From the NCBI RefSeq assembly GCF_003473485.1, contig NC_053044.1, positions 51,686,091 to 51,750,090 of the forward strand: a stretch of DNA of 64,000 nucleotides, read 5' to 3'. The stretch is from Medicago truncatula. Taxonomy: Eukaryota; Streptophyta; Magnoliopsida; Fabales; Fabaceae. The notes below the pieces were generated by a model. It was given only the letters and a program-made list of their open reading frames with translations. It was not told the DNA's origin and did not search any database. Both the position numbers and the translations under genes were made by a program. Shown one piece after another: positions 22,127-42,672 of this stretch (position 1 is the stretch's first letter; every line of letters starts with the position of its first letter).

Positions 22127-23438
22127 AAAATCTATTATTAGAATTGGAAGAGTTGGTGAATTTGAATCCTCCTAATGGTTTTCTTCATTAACCAAGTTAT
22201 GATTTACTTTCATCATGTGCTCAAAATATATATGTTATTCGACCCATTTGTTTGATCAACACCTAACAAGTGACAATGATATTTTCAATCGTTAGATTGA
22301 AGATAGTAGTTATTTGACTATTAATGATATTCATCATTTCATGATTGTCTACAAAAGACTGCAAGTGGTTTAGCAATAGAAGGATTGACATGATTTCCTA
22401 TATACACATATACATAACCATCATGACTAGTTCTTATACGATTTAATCGAATACCACTGTCTTTCATCAGAGAAAAGAATAATAGGAGGAACAAAATCTA
22501 TATAGACATGTTGTGGTGTTGTGTTTTTCATTTAAATTGATAGATTTACCACAAAACCATATTCAACTTGACTAATAAGTGATTTCAGTTGAAATTCCAA
22601 AGGTTGAATAAGGTTTCCATGAAATTACAAACTTTTTTTAATTAATGAAATTACAAACTTATCACTAGCATTTTTCATTAAAAAATGTAGTACTAGTATT
22701 TGATTAAGCAAAAATCGGCGATAGTGGGACAACTCATATCCAGAAGAGGAAGAAGTATACGGCGATTAACGTACTAAACCCAAGCAGAAAGCATTGGAAC
22801 TGAATACAATACTACAATACAACCAACACCAATGAAACATGCACTGTATTTGTAACAAGGAAACGTCGAAAGTGTAAAACACGACCCAATCAAATTGTGG
22901 GCCTTACCTCGTTGTCTTCATGTACTACTAAATTGACAGCGACGCTTTCTCCTACCACAACGCATTTTCTTTCGCACTCTCATTCTGAGCGCGTTATCCT
23001 TAATCACACTTTCCCGTAAAAATACCGTTCGCCACGTTTCCCTACCCACCACCCACCGTAATTAACTGCACCACCTCACCAGATTCCGCCACGTGAGCAA
23101 AAACCTAAAGACTATGTTACGTGGCTGTTGATTATGTTTGTAATGTTGCGTAGCATTGGATAACGTTGTTGGATTGTGGCATCGTATCCTCGTTGTTGCA
23201 ATAAATAAGTGTTCCAGCCAGGTTGTTTTTCTTAGAGAGAGAAAATTGTAACACTGTGTTCTTTTTCCTAGAGAGAGAAAGCATAAGAAGAATCATATTT
23301 ACAGGTTAGATTTATATAGATATACAAATAGATTGTAGATACACATACAGTGTGAGTTGGAGTTACAAGTACACATTATTCTCTCTCTCTCACTCACACT
23401 CAACACACAACACTTCAGAGAGAGAGAGAGAGAGAGAG
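22127..23438. other. Intergenic region and NDR kinase promoter/5' UTR
   Basis: No protein-coding potential was recognised in 22127-22900. From about 22900 the base composition becomes less AT-rich, and the stretch to 23438 is the likely promoter and leader of the NDR kinase. It includes two similar copies of a 'ctagagagagaaa' phrase (23232 and 23269), and CT and GA runs near the start codon. Confidence 0.55.
23382..23438 (+). repeat. CT then GA dinucleotide runs abutting the NDR kinase ATG
   Basis: A (TC)n run at 23382-23390 is followed by a (GA)n run at about 23417-23438 that ends directly at the start codon (gagagATGG). The two runs are complementary and could pair in the 5' UTR. GA repeats in plant leaders are known binding sites for BBR/BPC factors; regulation here is inference. 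Confidence 0.6.
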
Positions 23439-31362
<7,924 letters not shown>

Positions 31363-33234
31363 CATAAAGTTCATGCAAACTGAAACCCGTCGTGTAGAGT
31401 TTGAGTGCTAGTTTTGGCTTTAAATATTTAGCCAAAAACATCCGTTAGAGTACTTCAATTCCCATGCAATTTGCAAGAACAATGTGTACAGCAAGTAGTT
31501 GAACAGTGTGTGTGTATTTGAATTTACAAATTAGGAACTGAATCTTGTGCTACTGAGTGATCCTGTGCTGCCCAGGTTGGCTGTGGAAGACTTGCCTTCT
31601 CTAGTGGCAGTTGCTGGTTAAATGTTAGTTATGAACAAATTATTAAGGAGCTACAAAGCATCCTGGTAACATTCTGTGATGTGTACATTTATTGGAACAT
31701 TGCAAGAAATTTAACTCTAATAGAAAGACTGCTTGAGGATGGATTATGACTATTGTGCATATTTTGAGTGCAATTGGTGATTCCACCCTAGCTGTGTTCA
31801 CTGGTTAATGCTTGAATGATATTTTCTTTTTTTATTATTTATGAATTTACCATGATTGTGTTCACTGGCTAATGCTTGATTGTGTATGTTTACATATTTG
31901 AGCATATAAGGGACAGTCGAACAATCACGCTCTCTTATAGTAAGACCAACTTCTCTTGAAAACAATTAGAATAGTCTCACATTCCTTTAAGAAACACAGA
32001 GGCTCAGGGTTTTCTTTTATAGGCAAACAAACCTATGCCAATTCATTTGCAATATCGTACATAAATGTGGGATTTTTTAAATTTTTTCTTTAAACTTGGT
32101 TTCCAATCCAAGAACCGATTAATCCGAGGGGTCCACTGTCCCCTGGCGGAAGCCCCATTTTAAGCAAGAACATAACTTTGTATGACTTGACCCATTGAAA
32201 TTGATATCAGGAGGAACGGAACCTGAGACATTGAGAAAAACACAAAATCTCAAGCTTAACACAATCAAAAAAATTTAGCACAACAACAATAATTATTGTG
32301 AAAACAGGTTGCTCAACAACAATCAGTGAAATTTAGGTATGATATGACTGATAATAGAGACAAATATACACAATTGCAATTTGCAATTATATGTGTTGAA
32401 CTGATGATTCTCTTGTTGCCTTTAAAATATCTTTGGCGTTTAGTTTTTAACATCAATCGTTTTTCATGGAGTCTCATTGCTCACAACCTTCATTAATCTA
32501 AGATGTTCATGTAACTTGTGTAATTTTTCTAAAAAAACTGGAACAACTTAACTTTGGGAATTTTTCATGTTAAGGAACATATTTTGTTTTGCAGTTACAT
32601 ATATATACCTTTCTTTATATGCATCAAAGAGTCCATAAAAGAAGAGCAAAATGAATAATTATATTGTTATTGTTACATAAAAATGAAAACACATAAATTT
32701 ATTTACGTTTTTTTGGACTACCATGAAAGTGATACAAAGTTTTCATCAATGTTTAACAATGACTAATATCTATCGAAGAATCTGCGAAACACTTAAAATG
32801 AGTTATCACTTTCCAACCAAATAACTTTTTTAATTTTTAATTGTAGAGTTTTACGTATCTTATTATTCTTTTTTTACATTTCTATTTGCTTTTACTTTTT
32901 CATCACTTCATATATTTCAGCTCTCCCTTTCCTTTTTCCTTTTATATATGTTTTCACTTTTGATTACTCTCACAAACTTTTCTAAGAAACAAAGGAAGAA
33001 GGAGGAAATAAAAGAAGTGGTGTGTATGATACTTTTTCATCACTTCATATAAAAAAAGATATATGTGAAAAAAATGAAAACTCCATAGATTAGATTAGAT
33101 AGTACTATACAATTTATACGCTTGATATTGACATTATTAGTGATGCTATGTTACTGTAATAAATAGAAGTATTAGGGATAACATAATATAATGCAGTGTT
33201 GCGTTGCATATGATTATGATTCCATTTAGAGTTA
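31363..33234. other. NDR kinase 3' flank and intergenic DNA
   Basis: The first few hundred bases are the probable 3' UTR. The phrase 'gtgttcactgg(t/c)taatgcttga' occurs twice (31795 and 31859), a small local duplication. The rest shows no gene and no bounded element. Confidence 0.55.
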
Positions 33235-34164
33235 TCTATCTATCTATATTTATATATATTCTAAGCTTCATTTTTCTTATGTGTCACCTTATCTATGCCC
33301 CCCTTTCTAACTAATCTCATACTTATGTCATGTGGCTATCTTTTCTTCTTGATTCTTTACTAGTCATTCCTTACTATCTATCTTTCATTTTCCATCAGTT
33401 GCAAAAACTCTCCATTTACTTACTTCATGCAAGTTACACAATGAATGCATTATAATCCATTTTATTAATATTGAGGGGTTACATTTTAAAATTATTCATA
33501 TTCTTAATCAATCCTCTTACACACACAAGTTTATTACTATAAAGCTCCTCATTTTTTTCTAAGCTTATATATATGTTGCTTATGTTATCCTCTTCATTTC
33601 TTCTTCCATTTTATTTTTTGATAGTTTTGATTTTCTCTTCAAGCTTTGTGTGTGTGTTTCTATTTCTATAATTTTTCATATTCTCTAATGGATATTTTTT
33701 CTTTGATTTCAAATACACAGGTTTTGGAAAAAGAGAGAGTTTTGTTGAAAGGACACTTCATATATAAAATGGTGATTGTATTTTTTCATTGAAATTGAAG
33801 TATTTTTTCATTATTATTTTTTATTTAACATTCTTATGAGATCAAGAGTTCACTAAACATGTGGAAGGAAACATATTAAAAATGCATAAAAAATAAAATT
33901 ATTCATTTTTATTCCAAGCCAACATGTGGTTGTTGCTATAACTATTAGAGATTTTTCCTTCTCAACTAATTGCCATAAGATGGAGGAGCATTTGGTTTGA
34001 TCTTACAAGAAACTCAAAACTCTCAACACCAAAAATCCTAAAGGGTCGAACAAGAGAAAGTAATAATCTTTATCCATAATTTGATCAAGTATATGTGTCT
34101 TTGTAATAAGTGAAAATACTCTTATTATATTTTTAATTGAATAGGTTCTTAGAAGATCAAGTAT

Positions 34165-34242
34165 CCTAGGTAACTAATTGTAGAAGCACACATCTATTCA
34201 AGGCCTAGGTAACTAATTGTAGAAGCACACATCTATTCAAAA
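34165..34242. repeat. 39-bp tandem duplication
   Basis: Two nearly identical adjacent 39-bp units beginning cctaggtaactaattgtag at 34165-34203 and 34204-34242. Confidence 0.85.
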
Positions 34243-35486
34243 TTCTAATGGAATGTTCTTGATCTTCGTGAAATTGGAGAGTCAAAATCATGTTTTGATG
34301 ATTTACATGGAAATTTAACCTTTGATCATGGAATTGGCTGACCTTCATACTTTCCATCAATTGAGTTTCCTACAATTAAGAGTAAATTTGGGTGCATCTT
34401 ATGAAATTGTCTAACTATACTCACATTCTTTTGGGGAAGTTTTATTATTACTTTATTTTAAGGATAATTAAATGGCATTATTGCCATTTAGTTGTTTTCT
34501 TTTAATTAAGGTTATTTAAATTTATTTGCAATATTTTTAGATTTAATTTAAGAAAGTTTATATGGATTTTATATATTTGAAAGTATGACGTTAAGGTTGA
34601 ATGTATAAGTGTTTATATCAATTATATATTTGTCTTCTATAATTTATATTGTAAAGTAAGTTTGAGTTACTCTTGATCTAGCATTGTGATGATATGGTAC
34701 CTCAAAGATATTTCCATAAATTAAATTTGACTCATTATTCTTAAGCTATGATTATGCATATGCGTCACCTCTAAAAAATCATTCTCCCATGTAGTATAAT
34801 AATTTCTCACCCTTTCTTATTCTATCTAATCTATCTAATCTAATAATTATAACAGTGGAAGTAATTTTAAGTTACAAAACTTATCATCCTTTCTTAATAT
34901 ATTTGTAGTTATTATTTACCCTCCATTAAAAAAGGCCTAGAGAGTAGAAAATGCGAGAAAGAGTTAAAAAAAGAAAAGGAAAAGAGAATGAGAAATGAAT
35001 TAAAAGAAGTGTTGGGAATGATTTTTTTGGAGTGTAGTGATTTAGAGGAGGATGCGAGGTAATCATGTAGCGTATAATTGATGAGTTGTAAACAAATAAT
35101 TTTGAGGTCTATTTTAATATATTATAAGTTATGGGAAAAAAATGTGTGAAGATTAGGAACCACATTAAATAAATTATTATTTTTTACTTGAACCATTTGA
35201 AATACAATGTAAATCAAGAAAAAAATTATAAGTTGTCATATTTTTCTCCAATTTAATTGTTAAACTTAAATTAAACACTATGAAACTTTACCTATCTAAA
35301 AAAATATTGTGACATTTTACCGTAAACACATTGAGACAAGGAATCACGAGATCAAGTAAATAAAAGGAGACTAAAACTGTTACATTGTCCTACTGCTATA
35401 TATGAAGCAGACGTTCCAACAAAATTTGTGAAGCATGACAAGTTTAAGGAGCTGAGGAACAAGATGAGTGTCGCATCTTTGGAGCA

Positions 35487-35521
35487 TCTATCTATTTATC
35501 TATCTATCTATCTATCTATAT
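35487..35521. repeat. (TATC)n microsatellite
   Basis: A run of about eight TATC tetranucleotides with one interruption (tttatc), immediately before the second Helitron-like 5' segment. Confidence 0.85.
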
Positions 35522-36659
35522 CTTCTTATCTTTAAACTAAACTTGACTAACTCTAATGCTAGGATTGTGCCTATGTGACACCTCTAAAAAAATGTTTAAT
35601 TTATATTCTCTAATCATTCTATCTAATAAACTAATCTAATACTTAACCTCTCACATTTTTTTTTCTTCACAATAATGCTAACTCAATCATACAATGCATT
35701 AGAATACAATGGGTTATGATCTTACTCTAGACAAAAAATAACAAAGATGTTACGTTAATGAACATAAATGTCATTGTTTTTCTATAGCCATGTTTTAAGA
35801 ATATAATGGTAACGGTTTATGCATCTATCAAACTATTCAAACGTTATGTAATTTCTTACACCATCATCATTGGATGTATCTTAACATTCCTTCAATTATA
35901 ACCTACAAAATGGAAAATTTTAAAGTGTATTTTTTTATAATTCCCACTCACCGTTTATAACCACAACTTATGCCACATTCATTTTCAGTCAATCCCGGGA
36001 TGTTTCTACCATGCCTTCTATTGATATCAATTTCACAACAAATACTTCTTTACACTTTTGTTGAAAATTGGTTGGTTATAATTTTAATTAGGGGCTATTG
36101 TCCTATCCTTCTGTGTATAAATTTTGGTGGTATTGTTTTGGTTTTGGATCACCATTATCACTTTCTTCAACCAACTCTTGGATGATATTCTTCAATTTTG
36201 TATCTTTATATATTGAAAGAGCACATTCTTTTTTTAACAAGATTGTTGTTGTGTTTTATTTTTAGAGAGAGCACATTATTATTTTTAACAAGATTGATAT
36301 TGTTTTTCTTTTAATTTTGGTTTTAGGTTCTATACATGACAAGACAATACGAGAGAACATTTTTGGTTATAACAAGTCATTTAAAAAAATTTAAGCAATT
36401 GGTTTGATTGACAACAATATGGTGCATTTAAAATATCATAAACAATATTATATTTCAAGGTGGGATGAATAATGTGGAAAAATTGATGGATCCAATTAAA
36501 AATATTATTTGGGTATGGTTCTTAGGCAAATTGCAAGCAGTATTTTGATTAAACCCGTGCAACGCACATGTTATATACTGTACCTAGTTAGAAATTTATT
36601 TAAAAATAAAAAATAATAAGTTAGATTGGGAATGGATGGATGGGTGGAGATGCTTTGAC

Positions 36660-37717
36660 ATGCTCCTCATGATTGACACCTGTCCAACCCATTCATGCCA
36701 CATTTCTCTTTTCAACCCATTTTCCTTTCATTAAAAAGTTTCTTTTTTTTTATTACTTTTTTTTGTCATTTTTCTCTCTCTCTTTCTTCTTCTTCTCCAA
36801 TTCCTTTGTTTCCGGTGCTTCTAACTCTCAACAACACCCACTCACCCACCCAGGTATTAATTACCATATCATAGAGTATATGAAATAAAAATAAATAAAA
36901 AAGAGTACATCAAAGCTATTATTTTTGTTCTTTTGTTTATTTAATAATGTTTAGAAAATTAAGGAAAACCCATATGTTGTGTTTTTTGTTGATTCTCTGT
37001 TAATAAAAAAAAAAAGAGGGTCTCAGGTATAAAATTTAGTGAGAATAAGTGAAGATAAAGAAGAAGCAAAATTAGGTAATGAAATAGTTTTTCTTTCTTG
37101 AATTTCCTTTCATTCGTTGAATAATTGCTATCACTGGACAAGACAAATATGTGTTACCTCAGATCCAGGTAACTGGTGGTCGTATGTGAAAAAATATGTT
37201 TGATTTTTTATTTTATTTTTTTCATTTATTAGAGGCTTCTCTTTGATTTGATTTGATTTGATTCTTGAGACTTTTTCATGACCCTTTTTTGTTCCCTTTT
37301 GATTTTGTGTTTAGTGAATGTTGGTCTCTATAATTGTTTTAGGATTTAATCATTTTTTTTGTACAGATAAACATTTGTTTCAACTTTCAAGCCTCTAGAA
37401 TTGAGGCAAATAGGCAGATAAGAAGAATATACTAGTGTTTGGAAAGGTTGTAAGGTGGATGCGTCGATAAATGGAAGTTTGGATCTGTTGTTGGTGGCAA
37501 GATCTGATTTTCACTTTCATCACCTTTTAACTAGCCTATGCTTTGGATAATTGAATTTGCTTCCTCCTTTAGTTTTATCTTAGACATGGAATATCTTTAC
37601 ATTCTCGGATCATTTTCAATCAGAAAACTAAGTTAGGAATCAATGAAAATATGAGTAACTATTTAACATCAGAATGGTGGGAGTGTAGTTTTTTGTATTA
37701 CCTAGACAAGGATTTTG
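36660..37717 (+). other. PP2C gene 5' UTR with probable intron
   Basis: Pyrimidine-rich leader (36720-36850) ending acccacccag followed by GTATTAAT (a possible donor at about 36853), and an acceptor-like ttttttttgtacag at about 37366. This suggests a 5'-UTR intron of about 510 bp ahead of the coding ATG at 37718. The open frame at 36673-36888 lies in this leader and is not credible as a protein. Confidence 0.5.
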
Positions 37718-40560
37718 ATGGAGGAGATGTCAGTTGCAGTGCCATTAATAGCAGGTAATTCAGTGTGTGATAATCAAACCATAGCTACTCACATGGATGT
37801 TTCGGCAATTAAGATGATGGCCAATGCAGAGCTGATATCAAATGCTATAACTACGATATCCGCTGATACTACTTTTATTAGTTCTGGTGAGGATCATATT
37901 GGTGACAATCTGGACGATGTGGTTGGTGTTTCAGCAGTCCCACCGCCTTTGCATGGGAGAGAAGGGGAAATTCTTTTGTTGAATATGATATCTCAAAGTA
38001 GCGATGAACTTTTAGTCCCAGAAGTTGACGAGGATGATTCATTATCATTGGAAGGGGATCCAATTATTTATAGCACTCTATCAGTAACTAGCGAGAATGG
38101 TAGTGTTTGTGGAGATGAATTCTTCAGCGCTGAAGATAATTCGTATTTTAGGGCAAGGAGTTCGATGGACATAGATAAGAACATATCCTCTGTCGAAATT
38201 GTTGCTAGGGCTGCTGTTATCGACGAGTCAAATGTGGAGACAGATATTATGAGTGAACCTCTTGCTGTAGCATTGAGCATTGGAGACGAAACAGGAGTTA
38301 GATCAGTACCGTTGCCTACTACAGTTGCTCTTCATCAACTGCCTCTTAAAAAAGGGGTGAGTGGAACAGTTGGTCGGAGTGTTTTTGAATTGGATTGTAC
38401 CCCACTTTGGGGGTTTACATCTTTATGTGGAAAGAGACCTGAGATGGAAGATGCTGTTGCGATTGCACCTCGGATGTTGAAAATTCCTATTCAAATGCTA
38501 AATGGTAACAGCAAATATGATGGAATGAACAAGGATGGAATGAACAAGGATTTTAGTCAGCAGACAATTCATTTCTTTGGAGTCTATGATGGCCATGGTG
38601 GCTCTCAGGTAAAATTTTATTTTATTTTTAGAGTCTGGTTGGATTGGCTTGTTTGAGCTTATCTGGTGTCATAATTACTTTTGAGTCTGTTTAAGGGAGC
38701 TTATATAGACAGTTCACGATATGCCCATGAGTTGTTTTTAACTTATTTCCATAAGCTCTGTAGGATTGCTTATGGAAACGATTTGACTTTATTTTACTCC
38801 CTCAAAAACCAAAAAACATCAAAATCAATGCAGTTATAAATTGTTGTAGCTTTTGAATATTTATACAAATATACCCTCATGGAAAGTTTTGAAGCATTAA
38901 ATGCACATACTAATATTAAAAAGGACATGTTAAAGGAGGGATAGGAAGGTCTTTTAAGCAATAATTTCATTTTAGAAGTTGTGACATTTTCTTATAAATA
39001 TGACCAAAAAAATCTCTAAATTTTTGTTTATAATAAGGGACCGGAGGTAGTATTTTTTGGTCATAGAAGCAGCTTATACATAAGCACTTATATGTTAAGT
39101 ACTTATGTTTTAAGCTCTTAATTAAGCTGTTTATCTAAACAATACTTACATGTGATTCTTTTATCCAATGGTTTGCATTTTTTGGTTGGTACCTTTTAAC
39201 ATTGAGCTTGCTTTTCTTTTTTAGGTTGCAAATTATTGTCGAGATCGTATGCATTTGGCCTTAATTGAGGAGATAGAATTGTTCAAGGAAGGTCTAATAA
39301 TTGGAGGTACCAAGGATGATTGTCAAGATTTATGGAAAAAAGCTTTCACTAATTGTTTTTCAAAAGTTGACGATGAAGTTGGGGGAAAAGTTAACGGTGA
39401 TCCTGTTGCACCAGAAACTGTTGGTTCCACTGCCGTTGTAGCTATTGTTTGTTCATCCCATATCATTGTTTCAAATTGTGGTGATTCGAGAGCGGTTCTA
39501 TGTCGTGGAAAAGAACCGATGCCTTTATCTGTGGATCATAAAGTAAGCTACCTTCAGTAATAGTTTTGCACATTCTTTGAAAAAGATTTTTACTGATTGA
39601 AAAGAAATTGATTTCTAATTCTGATATGGTAGCCAAATCGAGATGATGAATATGCAAGAATCGAGGCAGCTGGTGGCAAGGTGATACAATGGAATGGTCA
39701 TCGTGTATTTGGGGTTCTTGCAATGTCAAGGTCTATTGGTATGTACTTAATCCTCGTTTTAATTGTATTTTCAATGGTGATAGTTACAGTGACTTCCTGT
39801 TCATTACATATGTATCCATCTTAGTTTATGAGTGATTGGAAAATGTGGCCACCGGTTGCATTGTTTATATATTTGATGGCAATGGTGTCGGTATCACAAT
39901 TTTGAAAATTACTAACTTTGGAGTATTTTCATGTCATTGTGATGTATATCACTTATTTACACAAGTCATAATTCTTCGAAGTTTCAATTCAGAATAGTTT
40001 ATTTTTATCAGGATTTAAGAGTTCAGTTAGATATTTCTATCTTATCAATGCATTGGCTTGGCTTGGCTTATAAAATCTTTTTCACCATTATATGACCATA
40101 AAGCTAGAAGACCTAACTGTGACTTCCAATGTTCTCATCTTTTTTACTTCTCCTAAGCTTAAATAAATTATTAATCTCTTAATTTCAGCTAAAATGTTTT
40201 TGCTTATCATTGTTGTGACTTTCAGGTGATAGATATTTGAAGCCATCAATTATTCCCGAACCAGAAGTTACATTCATCCCTCGTGCAAAAGATGATGAAT
40301 GTCTCATTTTGGCTAGTGATGGCTTGTGGGATGTCATGACAAATGAAGAGGCATGCGACTTAGCTCGTAGGCGCATACTTCTTTGGCACAAGAAAAATGG
40401 CTCAAAGCTGTCCTTAGTAAGGGGAGAGGGAATCGATCTTGCCGCACAGGCAGCTGCAGAGTACCTATCAAACCGTGCTTTGCAGAAAGGAAGCAAAGAT
40501 AACATCACTGTCGTCGTAGTAGATTTGAAAGCTCAGCGAAAATTTAAGACTAAAACATGA
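37718..40560 (+). CDS. HAB1: HAB1-like clade A protein phosphatase 2C
   Basis: Four exons (37718-38608, 39225-39542, 39633-39738, 40226-40560) total 1650 nt, giving 549 residues. The true ATG is 37718 ([15 protein letters not shown]); the codon before is TTG. An acidic N-terminal extension (1-225) precedes the PP2C domain: [68 protein letters not shown] and [11 protein letters not shown] carry the Mn/Mg-binding Asp and Gly residues. The tryptophan that locks ABA receptors is present at W423 (VIQWNG). The C-terminus [12 protein letters not shown] is that of HAB1/HAB2. These phosphatases inhibit SnRK2 kinases until PYR/PYL-ABA binds them. Odd points: a 15-bp duplication giving [10 protein letters not shown] near residue 270, and His instead of Ala three residues after the lock Trp. 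Intron 1 carries nested MITEs. Confidence 0.93.
38632..39142. repeat. Legume MITE 'aagcttat' family, copy in PP2C intron 1
   Basis: The element begins with tttgagcttatctggtgtca and ends near taattaagctgtttatctaa, with the family phrases 'ttatttccataagctct' and 'agcttatacataagcactta' between. The same phrases occur at about 48098-48310 and 53826-54062. This copy is interrupted by a Stowaway element at 38797-39050. Confidence 0.6.
38797..39050. mobile_element. Stowaway-like MITE nested in the larger MITE
   Basis: The left end ctccctcaaaaacc and the reverse complement of the right end (ctacctccggtccctt) fit the Stowaway end CTCCCTCCGTCCC, and TA dinucleotides flank both sides (38795-38796 and 39051-39052). 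It interrupts the larger element, so it is younger. Confidence 0.65.
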
Positions 40561-42672
40561 TTGTTTAATGAATTGGGTGTTTGAATATATAAAAGCTGAA
40601 CTCAATCGAATATAGTTTGGCTCAGTAATTTTTCATCTGGGCACATGGATCGAGCACCCTGCACTAAATGACAAATTCCCCTTTCATTAGAACTCTCGAT
40701 TGATGAAGAGTTTCATTGTACACTGCTGCATTGGGGTTATGTTAGTAAGTCTTTGCTGCTTATTGTAGATATAGGATTATGTGCCTTTTACATGTGTCGG
40801 CGACTCATAGTCAGCATATTGTATTTGTTTTTATGCCTCCTAGAGAACAAAGACTCTGCGAGGTATTTACTTCTTACAGTTTTCGTCTATGCTGTTTATA
40901 AAAAGGTGGTAGCAATTTGGCATTGGAGTTTTCAAATGTGTTTTTCAGTCATAATCTTGTTATGCCACACATTTTTAAAGTAAACTCGTATCATTGTGTT
41001 TTTTTGGATATATGAACACAAGAACGCATATTTTAGCCAACTTCTGATGTGGATTAATATCATTGGCCGTGACTTGAATCCGAGATTGTGCTGTTATGGA
41101 GGATAGTTGTGGCCAAAGTTTTTTGTAAATGGACTTGTGGTTATTGTTGGTTCTCCACTAAGTTCTGAGAGTGACTTGTACTTATATGAACAGGACAGGA
41201 ATGTCACATATCAAAAGCAGGTGAACCTTGTTGCATTCTTTCTTCCTTTCTTTCTAACAAGTAAAAATATCCTTGGACTGAAAGATAACTTCAGATATTT
41301 TCTTAACCAAAATCTCAAATATTCAGCAAGTTTGTGGTGCAGCTATATTTTTCGCAAGACTTTTAATTAAGTTTTAATGTGGTCATGACTCATGACTGAT
41401 GACTCCATAAACATCCAAGAATGTTGTTGCTGTTTTGATTCTGATTGCCGCAACCATGACAAGATAAAAAGGTCCTACGTGTCTGGCTCTGGCTGTGTGA
41501 TGCCTTCATGTTTTGCAATACAATAAAGTGGATGAAAATGACTCTTGAACTGTCATGACAAGAGTTGTCATTTAAACTCTTACTTTATTGTTGCATCAAT
41601 TAAAAAAGATAACCATAATATGGATTTTGGTCTTTAATTCATTTCTATAAATAAATCATTGAAACTTGCCGGGGTAAAATGTACTAGTAGGACCATACTT
41701 TGCCACAATAATGCTATTTTGCCAGTAGGAGTTGAAACTATGACCTCTACCATTTAACTCTTAAGCTCCTCTCCTAAACCATCAAGTCACCTTATCACTC
41801 AATGATAAGGACAATTCTGGTGGGTGAGCTATGGATTTGGAGAATTTTAATTCAGAAACTTCGACAAATTGAAACGCAAAATAATTGCAGATGGGAAAGT
41901 GAGTGTTGTGAATCTCCTTGTCATTCTCTTGAACAGCAGCAAGAATGAGACATAACATGTCCTTTTCTTCATGGAATAATTTCCAATATTGAAATACAAG
42001 CATTATAACATTTCAATGGGTATTACAGTTATAAATGATGACCGTTAGCATTATTCTGAAAGTGACCCATCAACCTTGAACAGACTATCATATCATGTTC
42101 TACAAAATAAAACTCTATTCGTTTTTTCTTTTTTTTGACGAAATTCTATTTGTTTGTTTAACGGTTGGCTAATTGCAACTGCCTTAAAAGTGCTATAACG
42201 TTTTAATTAATATTCAGTTGTACTATAATTCAAGCTTACAAACAACAAAATTCTTCATTATTTTCATGCACATCGTTTTGTCACTTCATGATTTTCGCTA
42301 ACCTTAAGATTCTAGGGAGGAATGTTAAAGTATGATGAGGTTCAAAACATGCAGTACAAGTTCTAAATGGGAGTTGTCTAGAGCTCATTTCAAGATGGTA
42401 CTCGTGAGAGTGTTAAGAGAATGGACATAAAGGAGGTAGAAGAGACACACATGAGGTACCATTATCTTTCAGAATTATAAATTGGGCACTTATATAACAA
42501 GCAAAATTCGAACATGTGATATATATTTAACCCATGATCATAGAACAGCAAGTTCCTGGGCTTTCAAACGACACAGTCTGCCTCGGAAAGGCACAGAACG
42601 GAAAAAGTCACAAGGTCACAAACATTATTATTATTATATGAAACTACTCTTCAAATAAGGGGGCATCAGAGC
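40561..42672. other. Intergenic region between PP2C and APM1 (tail to tail)
   Basis: Both genes end here, so this holds two 3' UTRs. The open frames at 40753-40983, 41107-41370 and 41782-42003 are short and unsupported. A stretch at about 41700-41800 with 'gttgaaactatgacctctac' resembles the tRNA-like part of a retroposon but could not be bounded. Confidence 0.5.

Larger units (their letters stand above)
33235..36587 (+). mobile_element. Probable non-autonomous Helitron, perhaps nested
   Basis: The 3' end at 36551-36587 reads aacccgtgcaacgcac, then atgttatatactgtac, then CTAG followed by T. A GTGC/GCAC hairpin about 20 bp before a CTAG end is the plant Helitron 3' signature. Two 5'-end candidates begin TCTATCTATCTATAT after an A, at 33235 and within the TATC run at about 35487-35510, and each is followed by a phrase like gtgt(g)acacct within about 80 bp; a third such module lies at 34740-34860. 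The element may therefore be 3.35 kb with an internal copy, or 1.1 kb (about 35487-36587) next to an older one. No Rep/helicase coding sequence is visible. Confidence 0.5.

Noticed and set aside
35487-35521. Regular short repeats resembling an array
   Set aside because: A simple TATC microsatellite without spacers, not a CRISPR-like array.
37715-37717. Alternative PP2C start one codon upstream
   Set aside because: The codon is TTG; the first ATG is at 37718.
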